Shown here: positions 6,936 to 16,013 of the stretch, piece after piece | Layout: each line of letters begins with the position of its first letter | How positions within the stretch are numbered: position 1 is the stretch's first letter | NCBI RefSeq assembly: GCF_010384365.1 | Contig: NZ_CP048397.1 | Location: 992,001 to 1,056,000, forward strand | Reading direction: 5' to 3' | DNA length: 64,000 nucleotides | From: Streptomyces sp. S4.7 | Lineage (GTDB): Bacteria; Actinomycetota; Actinomycetes; Streptomycetales; Streptomycetaceae | Position numbers and translations under genes: made by a program | Notes under the pieces: model-generated | What the model was told of the DNA's origin: nothing | Seen by the model: the letters and a program-made list of their open reading frames with translations, nothing else | Database searches by the model: none

Positions 6936-8855
6936 ATGGACATCGGCACGCAGGGCGCTGGAGCCCCGGCCGATCTCGCGTGGGTACGTGGTGTGGATGC
7001 GTACACGATGGGGGCGTATCCACAGGCGGAGGAGGAGTTCCGGGAGGCCGTACGGCTCGATCCCGGCATGGCGGACGGCTGGCTGGGGCTGCACGCGCTG
7101 CGGGTCGACACCACGACCGCGCTGCTGCACATGTACCGCCACCGCGACCGCTTCGGCGAGCAGCGCTCCCGCCACCGCCGCACGCTCAACTCCTGGTACT
7201 GGCTGGGCTGGTGGGTGCAGCCCGTGCTGGAGAGCCGGCGCGACCTGCTGCTCGCGCACGCCTCGCACTGGCTCGACGGCCGGCACGTGCCCGAGCTGGA
7301 CCGGGCGCTGGCGGGGCTGCCGCCCGTGGACGCCGATCCCCATGTGCGTTTCCTGCACGCCTGCCGGGCCTATCTGGTCAAGGACTGGGACCAGTTGGTG
7401 CGCCACACCGAGTCCCTCGTCAACGACCCGCTGCTGGGAGTCGAGGCGGGCCTCTTCGGCGGTATGGCACGCGTCCGGCTGGAGATGTACGGACAGGCCG
7501 AGCCGCTCCTCTCGACATCCCTGATGCGCTGTCGCAGCGAACAGCCGCAGCGCAAGGAGCTGCGCTACTGGCTGGCGCGCGCCCACGAGGGGACCGGGCG
7601 CAGCGCCGCCGCGCTGCCGCTGTACCGGGCCGTGCACCGGACGGACCCCACCTTCATGGACACCGCCGCCCGGCTCGCGGCGATCACCGACTCCGACGGG
7701 TACGACGGGGCGGACGATTCGGCGGGTCTCGCGTCGGTCGCGCTGGCGGGGTTCGGTCAGGACGCGCTGGACGCGCAGATCGACGGCGAGTATCCGCAGG
7801 GCCCCGACCCGCGGCCGGGCGCCGAGGGCCAGTCCCCCTTCGGCGGGGGTGTTCCGCCGAACCCGCCGAACCCGGTGGACCCGGTGGACGGGATACGGGA
7901 GAAGGCGGGCGTACCGTCGCAGCCCCTTCCCCCGCAGTTCCCCGACCGCCCCACCGACCCGGTCCTGCTCGCCGAGGCGCTGGCCGAACTGGAGCGGATG
8001 GTCGGCCTGGAGCCGGTGAAACGCCAGGTCAAGGCGTTGTCCGCACAGCTCAACATGGCGCGGTTACGGGCCGGACAGGGGCTGCCCGTACAGCCGCCCA
8101 AGCGTCACTTCGTCTTCTCCGGCCCCTCGGGCACCGGCAAGACGACGGTCGCGCGCATCCTCGGCCGGGTCTTCTACGCGCTCGGACTGCTCGGCGGTGA
8201 TCATCTGGTCGAGGCCCAGCGGGCCGATCTGGTCGGCGAGTTCCTGGGGCAGACGGCGGTGAAGGCGAACGAGCTGATCGACTCGGCGATCGGTGGCGTG
8301 CTGTTCGTCGACGAGGCGTACAGCCTCGCCAACTCGGGCTACAGCAAGGGTGACGCGTACGGCGACGAGGCCCTCCAGGTGCTCCTGAAGCGCGCGGAGG
8401 ACAACCGGAACCATCTCGTGGTGATACTCGCCGGCTATCCGGAGGGCATGGACCGGCTGCTCGCCACCAACCCCGGTCTCTCCTCCCGTTTCACGACGCG
8501 CGTCGACTTCCCCAGCTACCGGCCCCTCGAACTGACCGCGATCGGCGAGGTGCTGGCCGCCGAGAACGACGACGTGTGGGACGAGGAGGCGCTGGACGAG
8601 CTGCGCAGCATCAGCGGCCATGTCGTCGACCAGGGCTGGATCAACGAGCTGGGCAACGGCCGCTTCCTGCGCACGCTGTACGAGAAGAGCTGCGCGTACC
8701 GCGATCTGCGGCTCTCGGGTTACGGCAGCACACCGGGACGCGACGATCTCGCCACGCTGCGGCTGCCGGACCTGATGCAGGCGTACGGCGAGGTGCTGTC
8801 GGGCCGGGGGCCGGCGGACCGGGGGCGCGCTCCGGGGGATCCGCCCCAGCTCTGA
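6936..8855 (+). CDS. TPR-AAA ATPase (CbxX/SpoVK/EccA-like)
   Basis: A 639-residue cytoplasmic protein. Residues 1-290 are helical repeats of TPR type, recalling the EccA N-terminus. A Pro/Gly-rich linker spans about 290-340. The AAA domain has VGLEPVKRQVKAL at its start, Walker A GPSGTGKT at 396-403, Walker B GVLFVDEA with Asp459-Glu460, and a sensor/Arg-finger region SSRFTTRVDFPSY. These are features of the CbxX/CfqX AAA family. The ATG at 6936 opens the TPR region directly. No ESX/type VII gene is nearby, so an EccA role is not implied. Confidence 0.88.
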   Translation: MDIGTQGAGAPADLAWVRGVDAYTMGAYPQAEEEFREAVRLDPGMADGWLGLHALRVDTTTALLHMYRHRDRFGEQRSRHRRTLNSWYWLGWWVQPVLESRRDLLLAHASHWLDGRHVPELDRALAGLPPVDADPHVRFLHACRAYLVKDWDQLVRHTESLVNDPLLGVEAGLFGGMARVRLEMYGQAEPLLSTSLMRCRSEQPQRKELRYWLARAHEGTGRSAAALPLYRAVHRTDPTFMDTAARLAAITDSDGYDGADDSAGLASVALAGFGQDALDAQIDGEYPQGPDPRPGAEGQSPFGGGVPPNPPNPVDPVDGIREKAGVPSQPLPPQFPDRPTDPVLLAEALAELERMVGLEPVKRQVKALSAQLNMARLRAGQGLPVQPPKRHFVFSGPSGTGKTTVARILGRVFYALGLLGGDHLVEAQRADLVGEFLGQTAVKANELIDSAIGGVLFVDEAYSLANSGYSKGDAYGDEALQVLLKRAEDNRNHLVVILAGYPEGMDRLLATNPGLSSRFTTRVDFPSYRPLELTAIGEVLAAENDDVWDEEALDELRSISGHVVDQGWINELGNGRFLRTLYEKSCAYRDLRLSGYGSTPGRDDLATLRLPDLMQAYGEVLSGRGPADRGRAPGDPPQL

Positions 8856-8872
8856 CCGGGCCGGTGCGCGGT

Positions 8873-8922
8873 CCGTCCTCGAACGCCCGACCGGCGGCGA
8901 GCCGTCCGGCGTTCGAGGACGG
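8873..8922. repeat. Streptomyces intergenic palindrome, likely terminator
   Basis: CCGTCCTCGAACGCC (8873-8887) pairs perfectly with GGCGTTCGAGGACGG (8908-8922) around a 20-base loop. The core GTCCGGCGTTCGAGGACG resembles a short palindrome I recognise as scattered through Streptomyces intergenic regions. It lies between two convergent genes and could terminate both. Confidence 0.65.
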
Positions 8923-8930
8923 GCGAGCGT

Positions 8931-10040
8931 TCAGTGCGCCAGGGCCTGGTCCGACGGGTCGGGCGGGCCGGCCTTGCCGCCGGACCGCAGCGCCACCGGC
9001 AGCGTCGCCTCCCGGTGGTCCGGGTCCCGTACCTCTCCCACGAGCGTCTCCAGTACGTCCTCCAGCGCGACGAGCCCCAGCACCCGGCCGGACCCGTCGG
9101 CGACCTGCGCGAGGTGCGTGGCGGCCCTGCGCATGACGGTGAGGGCGTCGTCCAGGGGCAGCTCGGCCCGCAGGGTCGTCATCGGCCGCCAGATGTGCTG
9201 CGGCACGGCGCGCTCGCGCTCCTCCAGGTCGAGGACGTCCTTGACGTGCACGTACCCCATGAAGACCCCGGCGTTGTCGGCGCAGACCGGGAAGCGGGAG
9301 AAGCCGGTGCGCACCGTCAGCTCCTCGATCTCGCGGGGCGTGACGGCCGGGGTCACCGTCACCAGCCCGGCCCGGCTGAGCAGGACGTCGGTGACCGGCC
9401 GGGAGCCGAGCTCCAGGGCGTCCTCCAGCCGCTCCTGCTCCTCCGGTTCCAGGAGACCGGCCTGGCCGGAGTCCTCCACGAGCCGGTTGAGCTGCTCGCT
9501 GGTGAAGACGGCCTCCACCTCGTCCCTGGGCTCGACGCCGAAGGCCCGCAGGACCAGGCCGGCGCAGGCGCCGAGGGCCGCGGTGACGGGGCGGCAGAGC
9601 CGGGCGAAGCCGACAAGTCCGGGGCTGAGCCAGATCGCGGTCCTCTCCGGCGCGGCCATGGCGAGATTCTTCGGGACCATCTCGCCGATGACGAGGTGCA
9701 GGAAGACGACCGCGGCGAGCGCGACGAAGAAGCCCAGGGGATGGATCAGCCCCTCGGGCACATGGGCCGCGTGGAAGAGGGGTTCGAGGAGGCGGGCCAC
9801 GGTGGGCTCGGCGACGGCGCCGAGCGTCAGGGAGCAGATGGTGATGCCGAACTGCGCGGCGGCCATCATCTGCGGAAGATTCTCCAGACCGTGCAGCACC
9901 TGGCGCGCGCGTGCCGATCCCTGGGCGGCCAGCGGCTCGATCTGGCTGCGGCGCACGGAGACGAGCGCGAACTCGGCCCCGACGAAGAATCCGTTGGCGA
10001 GGACGAGCAGGACGGCGAAGAGAAGCTGGAGGGCGCTCAC
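8931..10040 (-). CDS. CNNM/CorC-like DUF21-CBS membrane protein
   Basis: A 369-residue inner-membrane protein. Residues 1-190 are a DUF21 (CNNM) transmembrane domain opening with LANGFFVGAEFALVSVRRS and containing HLVIGEMVPKNLA. Residues about 200-330 are a CBS pair (TVRTGFSRFPVCADN). The C-terminal CorC_HlyC domain is absent, unlike its upstream neighbour. The family is linked to Mg2+/Co2+ transport or efflux. Its GTG/ATG region overlaps the upstream paralogue by 4 bp, so the two are translationally coupled and may form a hetero-oligomer. Confidence 0.88.
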   Translation of the reverse strand: MSALQLLFAVLLVLANGFFVGAEFALVSVRRSQIEPLAAQGSARARQVLHGLENLPQMMAAAQFGITICSLTLGAVAEPTVARLLEPLFHAAHVPEGLIHPLGFFVALAAVVFLHLVIGEMVPKNLAMAAPERTAIWLSPGLVGFARLCRPVTAALGACAGLVLRAFGVEPRDEVEAVFTSEQLNRLVEDSGQAGLLEPEEQERLEDALELGSRPVTDVLLSRAGLVTVTPAVTPREIEELTVRTGFSRFPVCADNAGVFMGYVHVKDVLDLEERERAVPQHIWRPMTTLRAELPLDDALTVMRRAATHLAQVADGSGRVLGLVALEDVLETLVGEVRDPDHREATLPVALRSGGKAGPPDPSDQALAH

Positions 10041-11473
10041 CGGGCCGCCTCCGCCTTCGCGGGAACCTGCGCGGGTGCCGGGGTGGGGGCAGGGGCGGGG
10101 GCCGTGGCCTCCGGCGTCGCCGCTGACCGGGCCGGGGCCGCGGCGGGGACCGGTGCCGGGATGTCGCCGGTGCGCACGAGCCGTACCCGCTCGGCGCGGT
10201 AGCGACCGACCTGCCGGACGGAGAGCCGCCAGCCGGGCAGCTCCGCCCGGTCACCGGGCGCGGGGATGCGGCCCAGCAGGTCGGCGACCAGCCCCGCCAC
10301 CGTCTCGTACGGCCCGTCGGGCACTTCGAGCCCTATCCGCTGCAGCGTGAGGACCCGGCAACTGCCCTCGGCGTCCCAGGTGGGCCGCCCGTCGTCGGTG
10401 GCGACGGAGGCGAGTTCGGGCCGTCCGTCACCTTCGCTGTCGTGCTCGTCCAGGACCTCGCCGACCAGCTCCTCGATGATGTCCTCAAGGGTGACGACCC
10501 CGGCCGTACCGCCGTACTCGTCGATGACCACGGCGATGGGCTGCTCGCTGCGCAGACGCTCCAGGAGCTGCTGCACCGGCAGCGTCTCGGGCACGAGCTG
10601 GGCCGGCACGGAGATCCGGCCGACCGGCACGCGCCGGCGCTCGTGGGCGGGGACGGCGAGCGCGTCCTTGAGATGGGCCATGCCGACGATCTCGTCGATG
10701 CGCTCGCGGTAGACCGGGAAGCGCGAGAGGCCGGTGGCACGCGTCAGGTTGAGTACGTCGGCCGCTGTGGCGTCCGACTGGAGGGCTATGACCTTCACGC
10801 GCGGGGTCATCACATGCTGCGCGGTGAGGTGGCCGAGGGACAGGGTCCGTACGAAGAGGTCCGCCGTGTCCTGTTCGAGGGCGCCGGCCAGCGCGGAGTG
10901 CCGGGCCAGCGAGACCAGTTCACCGGGCGTACGGGCCGAGGCCAGCTCGTCGGTCGGCTCGACGCCGAACAGCCGCACCAGCCGGTTGGCCACCGCGTTG
11001 AGCAGGGTGATCACGGGCCGCAGGACGGTGGCGAACAGATGCTGGGGTCCCGCGACGAAGCGCGCGACCTGCAACGGCCGGGAGACCGCCCAGTTCTTCG
11101 GTACGAGTTCGCCGATGACCATCTGGACGGCGGAGGCGAGGAGCACACCGATCACCACGGCGACCCCGGACACGGCCCCTTCGGGCAGACCCGTCGCGGT
11201 GAGCGGGCCGTCGAGCAGCCGGGCGAGCGCGGGCTCGGCCAGCATGCCGACGACGAGCGAGGTGATGGTGATGCCGAGCTGGGTCCCGGACAGCTGGAAG
11301 GACAGCTCCCGCAGGGACCTGACGACGGCGCGGGCACGGCGGTCGCCGGCCGCCGCCGCGCGTTCGGCGTCCGGGCGGTCCACGGTCACGAGGCCGAACT
11401 CGGCGGCGACGAAGAATCCGTTGGCGAGGATGAGAAGGAATGCCGCGGCGAGCAGCAGAAGGGGGATGGTCAT
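10037..11473 (-). CDS. CNNM/CorC-like DUF21-CBS-CorC membrane protein
   Basis: A 478-residue paralogue of the next gene with the full domain set: DUF21 transmembrane domain (ILANGFFVAAEFGLV; VIGELVPKNWAVSR), a CBS pair (HVMTPRVKVIAL; VIDEYGGTAGVVTLEDIIEELVGE) and a C-terminal CorC_HlyC domain (about 350-435). A Pro/Ala-rich tail ends the protein. It is predicted to mediate or regulate divalent cation efflux. A stable hairpin abuts the start codon and contains the ribosome-binding bases, which may restrain translation. Confidence 0.9.
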   Translation of the reverse strand: MTIPLLLLAAAFLLILANGFFVAAEFGLVTVDRPDAERAAAAGDRRARAVVRSLRELSFQLSGTQLGITITSLVVGMLAEPALARLLDGPLTATGLPEGAVSGVAVVIGVLLASAVQMVIGELVPKNWAVSRPLQVARFVAGPQHLFATVLRPVITLLNAVANRLVRLFGVEPTDELASARTPGELVSLARHSALAGALEQDTADLFVRTLSLGHLTAQHVMTPRVKVIALQSDATAADVLNLTRATGLSRFPVYRERIDEIVGMAHLKDALAVPAHERRRVPVGRISVPAQLVPETLPVQQLLERLRSEQPIAVVIDEYGGTAGVVTLEDIIEELVGEVLDEHDSEGDGRPELASVATDDGRPTWDAEGSCRVLTLQRIGLEVPDGPYETVAGLVADLLGRIPAPGDRAELPGWRLSVRQVGRYRAERVRLVRTGDIPAPVPAAAPARSAATPEATAPAPAPTPAPAQVPAKAEAAR

Positions 11474-11499
11474 GCCGCCGCCTTTTCGAAGGCGGCGGC
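11474..11499 (-). promoter_or_regulatory. hairpin covering the ribosome-binding site of the CBS protein gene
   Basis: In the mRNA sense the sequence reads GCCGCCGCCTT-CGAA-AAGGCGGCGGC directly followed by the ATG. The 11-bp stem is perfect, and its 3' arm contains the only purine-rich ribosome-binding candidate (AAAAGG). A translational control element is possible. It could also act as a terminator for the PH-like gene upstream. Confidence 0.45.
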
Positions 11500-11655
11500 G
11501 CGGGTACTACCGGATGATCCGTCCATTGCTGGAGGGAGTCACTCCTCGGGTCGCAGGATGCCCCGCGGGCCGGTACTCACGGCCGTCGGATGCGGGGCGG
11601 GGCGCACCTGGCGCCTCCGTCCCCAGAGTAGCCACTGGGACGGGCACCGCAATGT

Positions 11656-12201
11656 TCACGCCGGACCGGTGTCCGTGGACGCGTCCCCACCGGCGTCCTT
11701 GGTACCGGGGTCCGGGGCCACGGCTCCGCCGGCCCGCGCCGCCGTCTCCGCGCCGGTGCCGTGCGACTCCGCGAGCAGGCGCAGCGTCCGCGCGTCGCGC
11801 ACGGCCTTCTGCTTGGCGACACCGGGCTGGATGCCCAGCGCGGCCAGGCTGGTGCCGTCGCTCAGGTCGAGAAAGACCCACGGGTCGCCGACCCGCAGGT
11901 TGACGCGCAGGATCTCGGCCCACTCCAGCCGCCGGATGCGGGTGATGTTGACCACCGTGACACCCGTGTCGTGGGCGACGACCTTGGGGCGGCTCAGCAG
12001 GACCAGCACTCCGAAGAAGAGCAGACCGACGAAGACGAAGCTGACGCGCTCCCCCGTGTTCAGCTTCTCCAGCATCACGGACATGGCCGTGATGACGAGG
12101 AGCATGACCGTCCCGACGGAGAGCAGGACGACGCGCGTGCCGTTCGGCCGGAACGTCACGGGGAGGGCGGGGAGTTCGGGGCGGGCGGCCGGCACGGGCA
12201 T
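11656..12201 (-). CDS. PH-like domain membrane protein
   Basis: A 181-residue protein starting at ATG 12201 behind an AAGGAC ribosome-binding site. Two hydrophobic segments (VVLLSVGTVMLLVITAM and FVFVGLLFFGVLVLL, residues about 25-75) are followed by a bacterial PH-like domain (VVAHDTGVTVVNITRIRRLEWAEI, about 80-150). An acidic, low-complexity tail closes it. An upstream in-frame start (12261) would overlap hisG. It lies 13 bp after hisG in the same direction; proteins of this type are commonly found there in Streptomyces, with no known function. Confidence 0.75.
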   Translation of the reverse strand: MPVPAARPELPALPVTFRPNGTRVVLLSVGTVMLLVITAMSVMLEKLNTGERVSFVFVGLLFFGVLVLLSRPKVVAHDTGVTVVNITRIRRLEWAEILRVNLRVGDPWVFLDLSDGTSLAALGIQPGVAKQKAVRDARTLRLLAESHGTGAETAARAGGAVAPDPGTKDAGGDASTDTGPA

Positions 12202-12214
12202 CAGGTGTGGTCCT

Positions 12215-13063
12215 TCACAGGCGGCAGGCGTGGATGGCCGTGGTGAGAATGGCGCGGGCACCCAGCTCGTACAGGTCGTCCATGATGCGCTGCGCCTCCC
12301 TGGACGGGACCATCGCGCGGACGGCGACCCAGCCCTCGTTGTGCAGCGGCGAGATGGTCGGCGACTCCAGGCCGGGTGTGAGGGCCACGGCGCGCTCCAG
12401 GTGCTCGGCGCGGCAGTCGTAGTCCATCATCACGTACGTACGGGCGACCAGGACGCCCTGGAGGCGGCGCAGGAACTGCTGGACCTTGGGTTCGTCGGCG
12501 TCCGCGCCGCTGCGGCGGACGACGATCGCCTCGGACCTCATGATCGGCTCGTCGACGACTTCGAGGCCGGCGTTGCGCATCGAGGTGCCGGTCTCCACGA
12601 CGTCCGCGATGATCTGCGCCACGCCCAGCTCGATCGCGGTCTCGACGGCTCCGTCGAGGTGGACGACGGAGGCGTCCACGCCCTTGTCGGCGAGGTACTT
12701 GACGACGATGCCTTCGTAGGAGGTGGCGATCGTCAGCCCGCCGAAGTCGGCGACGGACGTGGCCGTGCCGGGCTTGGCCGCGAAGCGGAAGGTGGAGCGG
12801 GCGAACCCGAGCGGCAGGATCTCCTCGGCGCCCGCGCCCGAGTCGAGCAGCAGGTCGCGTCCGGTGATGCCGATGTCGAGCCGCCCGGAGCTCACGTAGA
12901 TCGCGATGTCGCGCGGGCGGAGGTAGAAGAACTCGACCTCGTTCTCGGGGTCGACCAGGACGAGTTCCTTGGACTCCTTGCGCTGCTGGTAGCCCGCCTC
13001 ATGGAGCATCGCCGACGCTGCCCCGGAGAGTGAACCCTTGTTGGGGACGGCGATACGCAGCAT
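12215..13063 (-). CDS. hisG: ATP phosphoribosyltransferase, long form
   Basis: A 282-residue cytoplasmic enzyme catalysing the first step of histidine synthesis, ATP plus PRPP to phosphoribosyl-ATP. It opens MLRIAVPNKGSLSGAA and carries ELVLVDPENEVEFFYLRPRDI and GIVVKYL. The PRPP-binding loop region is DVVETGTSMRNAG. The C-terminal ACT-like domain of the long form ends AVRAMVPSREAQRIMDDL, the site of histidine feedback in this class. ATG 13063 is chosen since upstream sequence has no family similarity. It follows hisE by 107 bp. Confidence 0.97.
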   Translation of the reverse strand: MLRIAVPNKGSLSGAASAMLHEAGYQQRKESKELVLVDPENEVEFFYLRPRDIAIYVSSGRLDIGITGRDLLLDSGAGAEEILPLGFARSTFRFAAKPGTATSVADFGGLTIATSYEGIVVKYLADKGVDASVVHLDGAVETAIELGVAQIIADVVETGTSMRNAGLEVVDEPIMRSEAIVVRRSGADADEPKVQQFLRRLQGVLVARTYVMMDYDCRAEHLERAVALTPGLESPTISPLHNEGWVAVRAMVPSREAQRIMDDLYELGARAILTTAIHACRL

Positions 13064-13170
13064 GAGAGCGGCTTCCTTACGTATGCGTGGGAGCGGGGGA
13101 AGGAACGGTGGACGGGACGGGGTCAGGGGGGCGGGGCGCCTGCGCGGCCGTACGTCGCCGGGGGCGGTGC

Positions 13171-13440
13171 TCAGAGATGGGAGTAGACGTCGTCGAGCGA
13201 GATCCCGCGCGCGACCATCATCACCTGGACGTGGTACAGCAGCTGCGAGATCTCCTCGGCGGTGGCTTCGGGGCCCTCGTACTCGGCCGCCATCCACACC
13301 TCGGCGGCCTCTTCGACGACCTTCTTACCGATGGCATGCACCCCCTTGTCCACCAGTTCGGCGGTGCGGGAGGTGCTGGGGTCGCCCGTGGCGGCCTTCT
13401 GCTGGAGCTCGGTGAAGAGCTCCTCGAACGTCTTCGACAT
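13171..13440 (-). CDS. hisE: phosphoribosyl-ATP pyrophosphatase
   Basis: An 89-residue all-helical MazG-type pyrophosphohydrolase for the second step of histidine synthesis. It opens [20 protein letters not shown] and contains the metal-binding set [18 protein letters not shown] followed by [14 protein letters not shown]. Length is typical for actinobacteria. The start at 13440 is preferred over an in-frame ATG four codons upstream because MSKTFEELF is the usual N-terminus. It lies 34 bp after ribH and 107 bp before hisG, linking the riboflavin and histidine genes on one strand. Confidence 0.95.
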   Translation of the reverse strand: MSKTFEELFTELQQKAATGDPSTSRTAELVDKGVHAIGKKVVEEAAEVWMAAEYEGPEATAEEISQLLYHVQVMMVARGISLDDVYSHL

Positions 13441-13474
13441 GGTGAGGACCACCCTACGCGGTCCGCCGGGGCCG

Positions 13475-13960
13475 TCAGCGCCAGGGTTCGGCGACCGTAC
13501 GAAGGGTGGCCGCCGTGGCGACGGCGGCGGTGACGGCCTCGTGCCCCTTGTCCTCGTTGGAGCCCTCCAGCCCGGCCCGGTCGAGCGCCTGCTCCTCGGT
13601 GTCGCAGGTCAGTACGCCGAATCCGACGGGTACCCCGGTGTCGATCGAGACCTTGGTCAGACCCTGGGTGACGCCCTGGCACACGTAGTCGAAGTGCGGG
13701 GTCCCGCCGCGGATGACGACGCCGAGGGCGACGACGGCGTCGTAGCCGCGGTCGGCGAGGACCTTGGCGACGACGGGCAGCTCGAAGCTGCCGGGGACCC
13801 TGAGCACGGTCGGCTCGTCGATGCCCAGTTCACGCAGCGCGCGCAGGGCGCCGTCGACGAGTCCGTCCATGACCCTCTCGTGCCACAGGGCCGCGATGAC
13901 CGCCACCCGCAGGTCGCCGCAGTTGCGGACGGACAGTTCGGGTGCACCCTTGCCGCTCAT
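13475..13960 (-). CDS. ribH: 6,7-dimethyl-8-ribityllumazine synthase
   Basis: A 161-residue lumazine synthase condensing 5-amino-6-ribitylaminouracil with dihydroxybutanone phosphate. Motifs in order are [48 protein letters not shown] and [21 protein letters not shown]; the catalytic histidine is the one in GGTPHFDYV. These define the capsid-forming family. The ATG follows AGGAGA. It is the last riboflavin gene of the operon, separated from ribAB by a tandem 8-bp repeat. Confidence 0.97.
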   Translation of the reverse strand: MSGKGAPELSVRNCGDLRVAVIAALWHERVMDGLVDGALRALRELGIDEPTVLRVPGSFELPVVAKVLADRGYDAVVALGVVIRGGTPHFDYVCQGVTQGLTKVSIDTGVPVGFGVLTCDTEEQALDRAGLEGSNEDKGHEAVTAAVATAATLRTVAEPWR

Positions 13961-13973
13961 GTCTCTCCTGTTG

Positions 13974-14013
13974 TTCCGATGTTCCGATGTGCCGATGTGC
14001 CGATGTGCCGATG
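13974..14013. repeat. five-copy 8-bp tandem repeat between ribAB and ribH
   Basis: TTCCGATG occurs twice, then TGCCGATG three times, head to tail without spacers. The array lies in the 86-bp gap between ribAB and ribH, just upstream of the ribH ribosome-binding site. Copy number may vary between strains. Confidence 0.9.
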
Positions 14014-14046
14014 AAGCGAAATGTGTACGTCGTGCTCAGGGCTTGG

Positions 14047-15339
14047 TCACTGGTTGCCGCAGGCCGACGTGGCCGCCGGGTCGAGCCAGGGCAGTTCGTG
14101 CCCCATCCGGTCCCGCTTGGTGCGCAGGTACCGCAGGTTGTGCTCCCCCGCCTGGACGGGCATGGGCTCGCGGGCGGTCACGTCGAGACCGTGCCGCGTC
14201 AACGCGTCGATCTTGTCGGGGTTGTTGGTCATCAGCCGCAGGCTGCGCACGCCGAGGTCGTCGAGGATCCGCGCCCCCGCCGCGTAGTCCCGCGCGTCGG
14301 CGGGCAGACCGAGTTCCAGGTTGGCGTCGAGGGTGTCGTGCCCGCGCTCCTGGAGTTCGTACGCGCGCAGCTTGGACAGCAGGCCGATGCCGCGCCCCTC
14401 GTGGCCGCGCAGATAGACGACGACGCCCCGGCCCGCCTCCGTGACGCGCCGCATCGACGCCTGGAGCTGTGGGCCGCAGTCGCAGCGCTGCGAGGAGAAG
14501 ATGTCGCCGGTCAGGCACTCGGAGTGCATCCTGACGAGCACGTCGCCGCCGTCACCGATGTCACCGTGGACGAGGGCGACGTGCTCGACGCCGTCGACGG
14601 TGGACCGGTAGCCGAACGCGGTGAAATCGCCGAAGGCCGTGGGCAGCCGGACCTCGGCCTCGCGACGGACGGTGGGCTCGGCCGAACGCCGGTACGCGAT
14701 CAGGTCCTCGATGGAGATGATCGTCAGGCCGTGCTTGCGCGCGAACGGGATCAGCTCCGGCAGCCGGAGCATGACGCCGTCCTCGCCCGCGATCTCGACG
14801 ATCGCCCCGGCCGGCCGCAGCCCCGCGAGCCGGGCCAGATCGACCGCCGCCTCCGTGTGACCGTCGCGTACGAGCACCCCGCCCGGCCTGGCGCGCAGCG
14901 GGAAGACATGGCCCGGCCGTACGAAGTCGCCGGGCCCGGCCGCGTCTCCGGCGGCGAGCAGACGCAGTGTGGTGGCCCGGTCGGCGGCCGAGATGCCGGT
15001 GGTGACGCCGTGCGCCGGACCGGCGTCGACGGAGACGGTGAAGGCGGTGCGCATCGATTCGGTGTTGTGGTCGACCATCTGCGGCAGTTCGAGCCGGTCC
15101 AGCTCGTCGCCCTCCATGGGCGCGCAGATCAGTCCGCGGCACTCGCTCATCATGAAGGCGACGATCTCGGGGGTCGCCTTCTCGGCGGCGATCACCAGAT
15201 CGCCCTCGTTCTCGCGGTCCTCGTCGTCGACGACCACGACGGGGCGGCCCGCGGCGATGTCCATGATGGCCCGCTCCACGGGGTCGAGGGCGAAGTCCTC
15301 GATGTTGTCGGTGGAGTACCAGGTGGGCTGTGCGGTCAT
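14047..15339 (-). CDS. ribAB: bifunctional DHBP synthase / GTP cyclohydrolase II
   Basis: A 430-residue fusion. Residues about 15-215 are 3,4-dihydroxy-2-butanone-4-phosphate synthase ([30 protein letters not shown]). Residues 220-410 are GTP cyclohydrolase II with the zinc cysteines in [15 protein letters not shown], preceded by HSECLTGD, and catalytic [10 protein letters not shown]. It supplies both precursors of lumazine. The ATG at 15339 follows AAGGAG and overlaps the ribM stop by 4 bp (ATGA); a longer in-frame start would run into ribM. Confidence 0.97.
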   Translation of the reverse strand: MTAQPTWYSTDNIEDFALDPVERAIMDIAAGRPVVVVDDEDRENEGDLVIAAEKATPEIVAFMMSECRGLICAPMEGDELDRLELPQMVDHNTESMRTAFTVSVDAGPAHGVTTGISAADRATTLRLLAAGDAAGPGDFVRPGHVFPLRARPGGVLVRDGHTEAAVDLARLAGLRPAGAIVEIAGEDGVMLRLPELIPFARKHGLTIISIEDLIAYRRSAEPTVRREAEVRLPTAFGDFTAFGYRSTVDGVEHVALVHGDIGDGGDVLVRMHSECLTGDIFSSQRCDCGPQLQASMRRVTEAGRGVVVYLRGHEGRGIGLLSKLRAYELQERGHDTLDANLELGLPADARDYAAGARILDDLGVRSLRLMTNNPDKIDALTRHGLDVTAREPMPVQAGEHNLRYLRTKRDRMGHELPWLDPAATSACGNQ

Positions 15340-16013
15340 GCTGCTGCTCCTTCCAGAGCCGGGGTGCCGACGCGGGTGCGCAGCCACCAGTCACGCAGTC
15401 CCCACAGGACGAGACCGAGGTAGACGACGTACACGAAGCCGGAGAAGGCGAGTCCGCTGCTGAAGGCGAGCGGTACGCCGACGAGGTCGACCAGGAGCCA
15501 GGCGAACCAGAACTCGACCAGACCGCGCGCCTGGGCGACCATCGCGGCGAGGGTGCCGACGAAGATGTACGCGTCGGGCCAGGGGTTCCAGGACAGTTCG
15601 GGTACGGCGGTGAACAGGCCGCCGACGGCGAGGGTGCCGAGTGCCGTGCCGCCGAGGAGCAGCCAGCGCTCGGGCCAGGTGGCGAACCGTACGGCGATCG
15701 TGCCGACCGAGCCGTCAGAGTCTCGCAGCCTTCCGCGCTGCCACATCCGCCACCCAAACAACGCCACGCCGATGACGAGGAGTTGCTTGCCGACACCGCC
15801 GCTGAGGTGCGCCGAGGCGTAGGCGGCGACGAGGACGACACCGGAGAGCAACTGCGCGGGCCAGGTGAGGATCGAGCGCCGCCAGCCGAGCGCGAGGGCG
15901 ATCAGGCCGATGGAGTTGCCGATCATGTCGGACCAGATGATGTGCTGGCCGAAGGCGGTGAACGCCTCCGCGTTCAGCCAGTCCGTGGCCGGCCAGGAGG
16001 GCATGGCGCTCAT
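15336..16013 (-). CDS. ribM: PnuC-type riboflavin transporter
   Basis: A 225-residue membrane protein with about seven hydrophobic spans. The PnuC-family core is visible: [19 protein letters not shown] near the start, then [20 protein letters not shown] and [17 protein letters not shown], where aromatic residues line the vitamin site. Its place inside the riboflavin operon, with 4-bp overlaps on both sides, argues for riboflavin rather than nicotinamide riboside. RibM of S. davawensis, in the same gene order, is an established riboflavin facilitator. Control is through the upstream FMN riboswitch. Confidence 0.92.
   Translation of the reverse strand: MSAMPSWPATDWLNAEAFTAFGQHIIWSDMIGNSIGLIALALGWRRSILTWPAQLLSGVVLVAAYASAHLSGGVGKQLLVIGVALFGWRMWQRGRLRDSDGSVGTIAVRFATWPERWLLLGGTALGTLAVGGLFTAVPELSWNPWPDAYIFVGTLAAMVAQARGLVEFWFAWLLVDLVGVPLAFSSGLAFSGFVYVVYLGLVLWGLRDWWLRTRVGTPALEGAAA

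Noticed and set aside
6936..8855. EccA of a type VII secretion system
   Set aside because: TPR-AAA layout fits, but no esx, eccC, eccD or mycP gene is nearby, so only the broader family is called.
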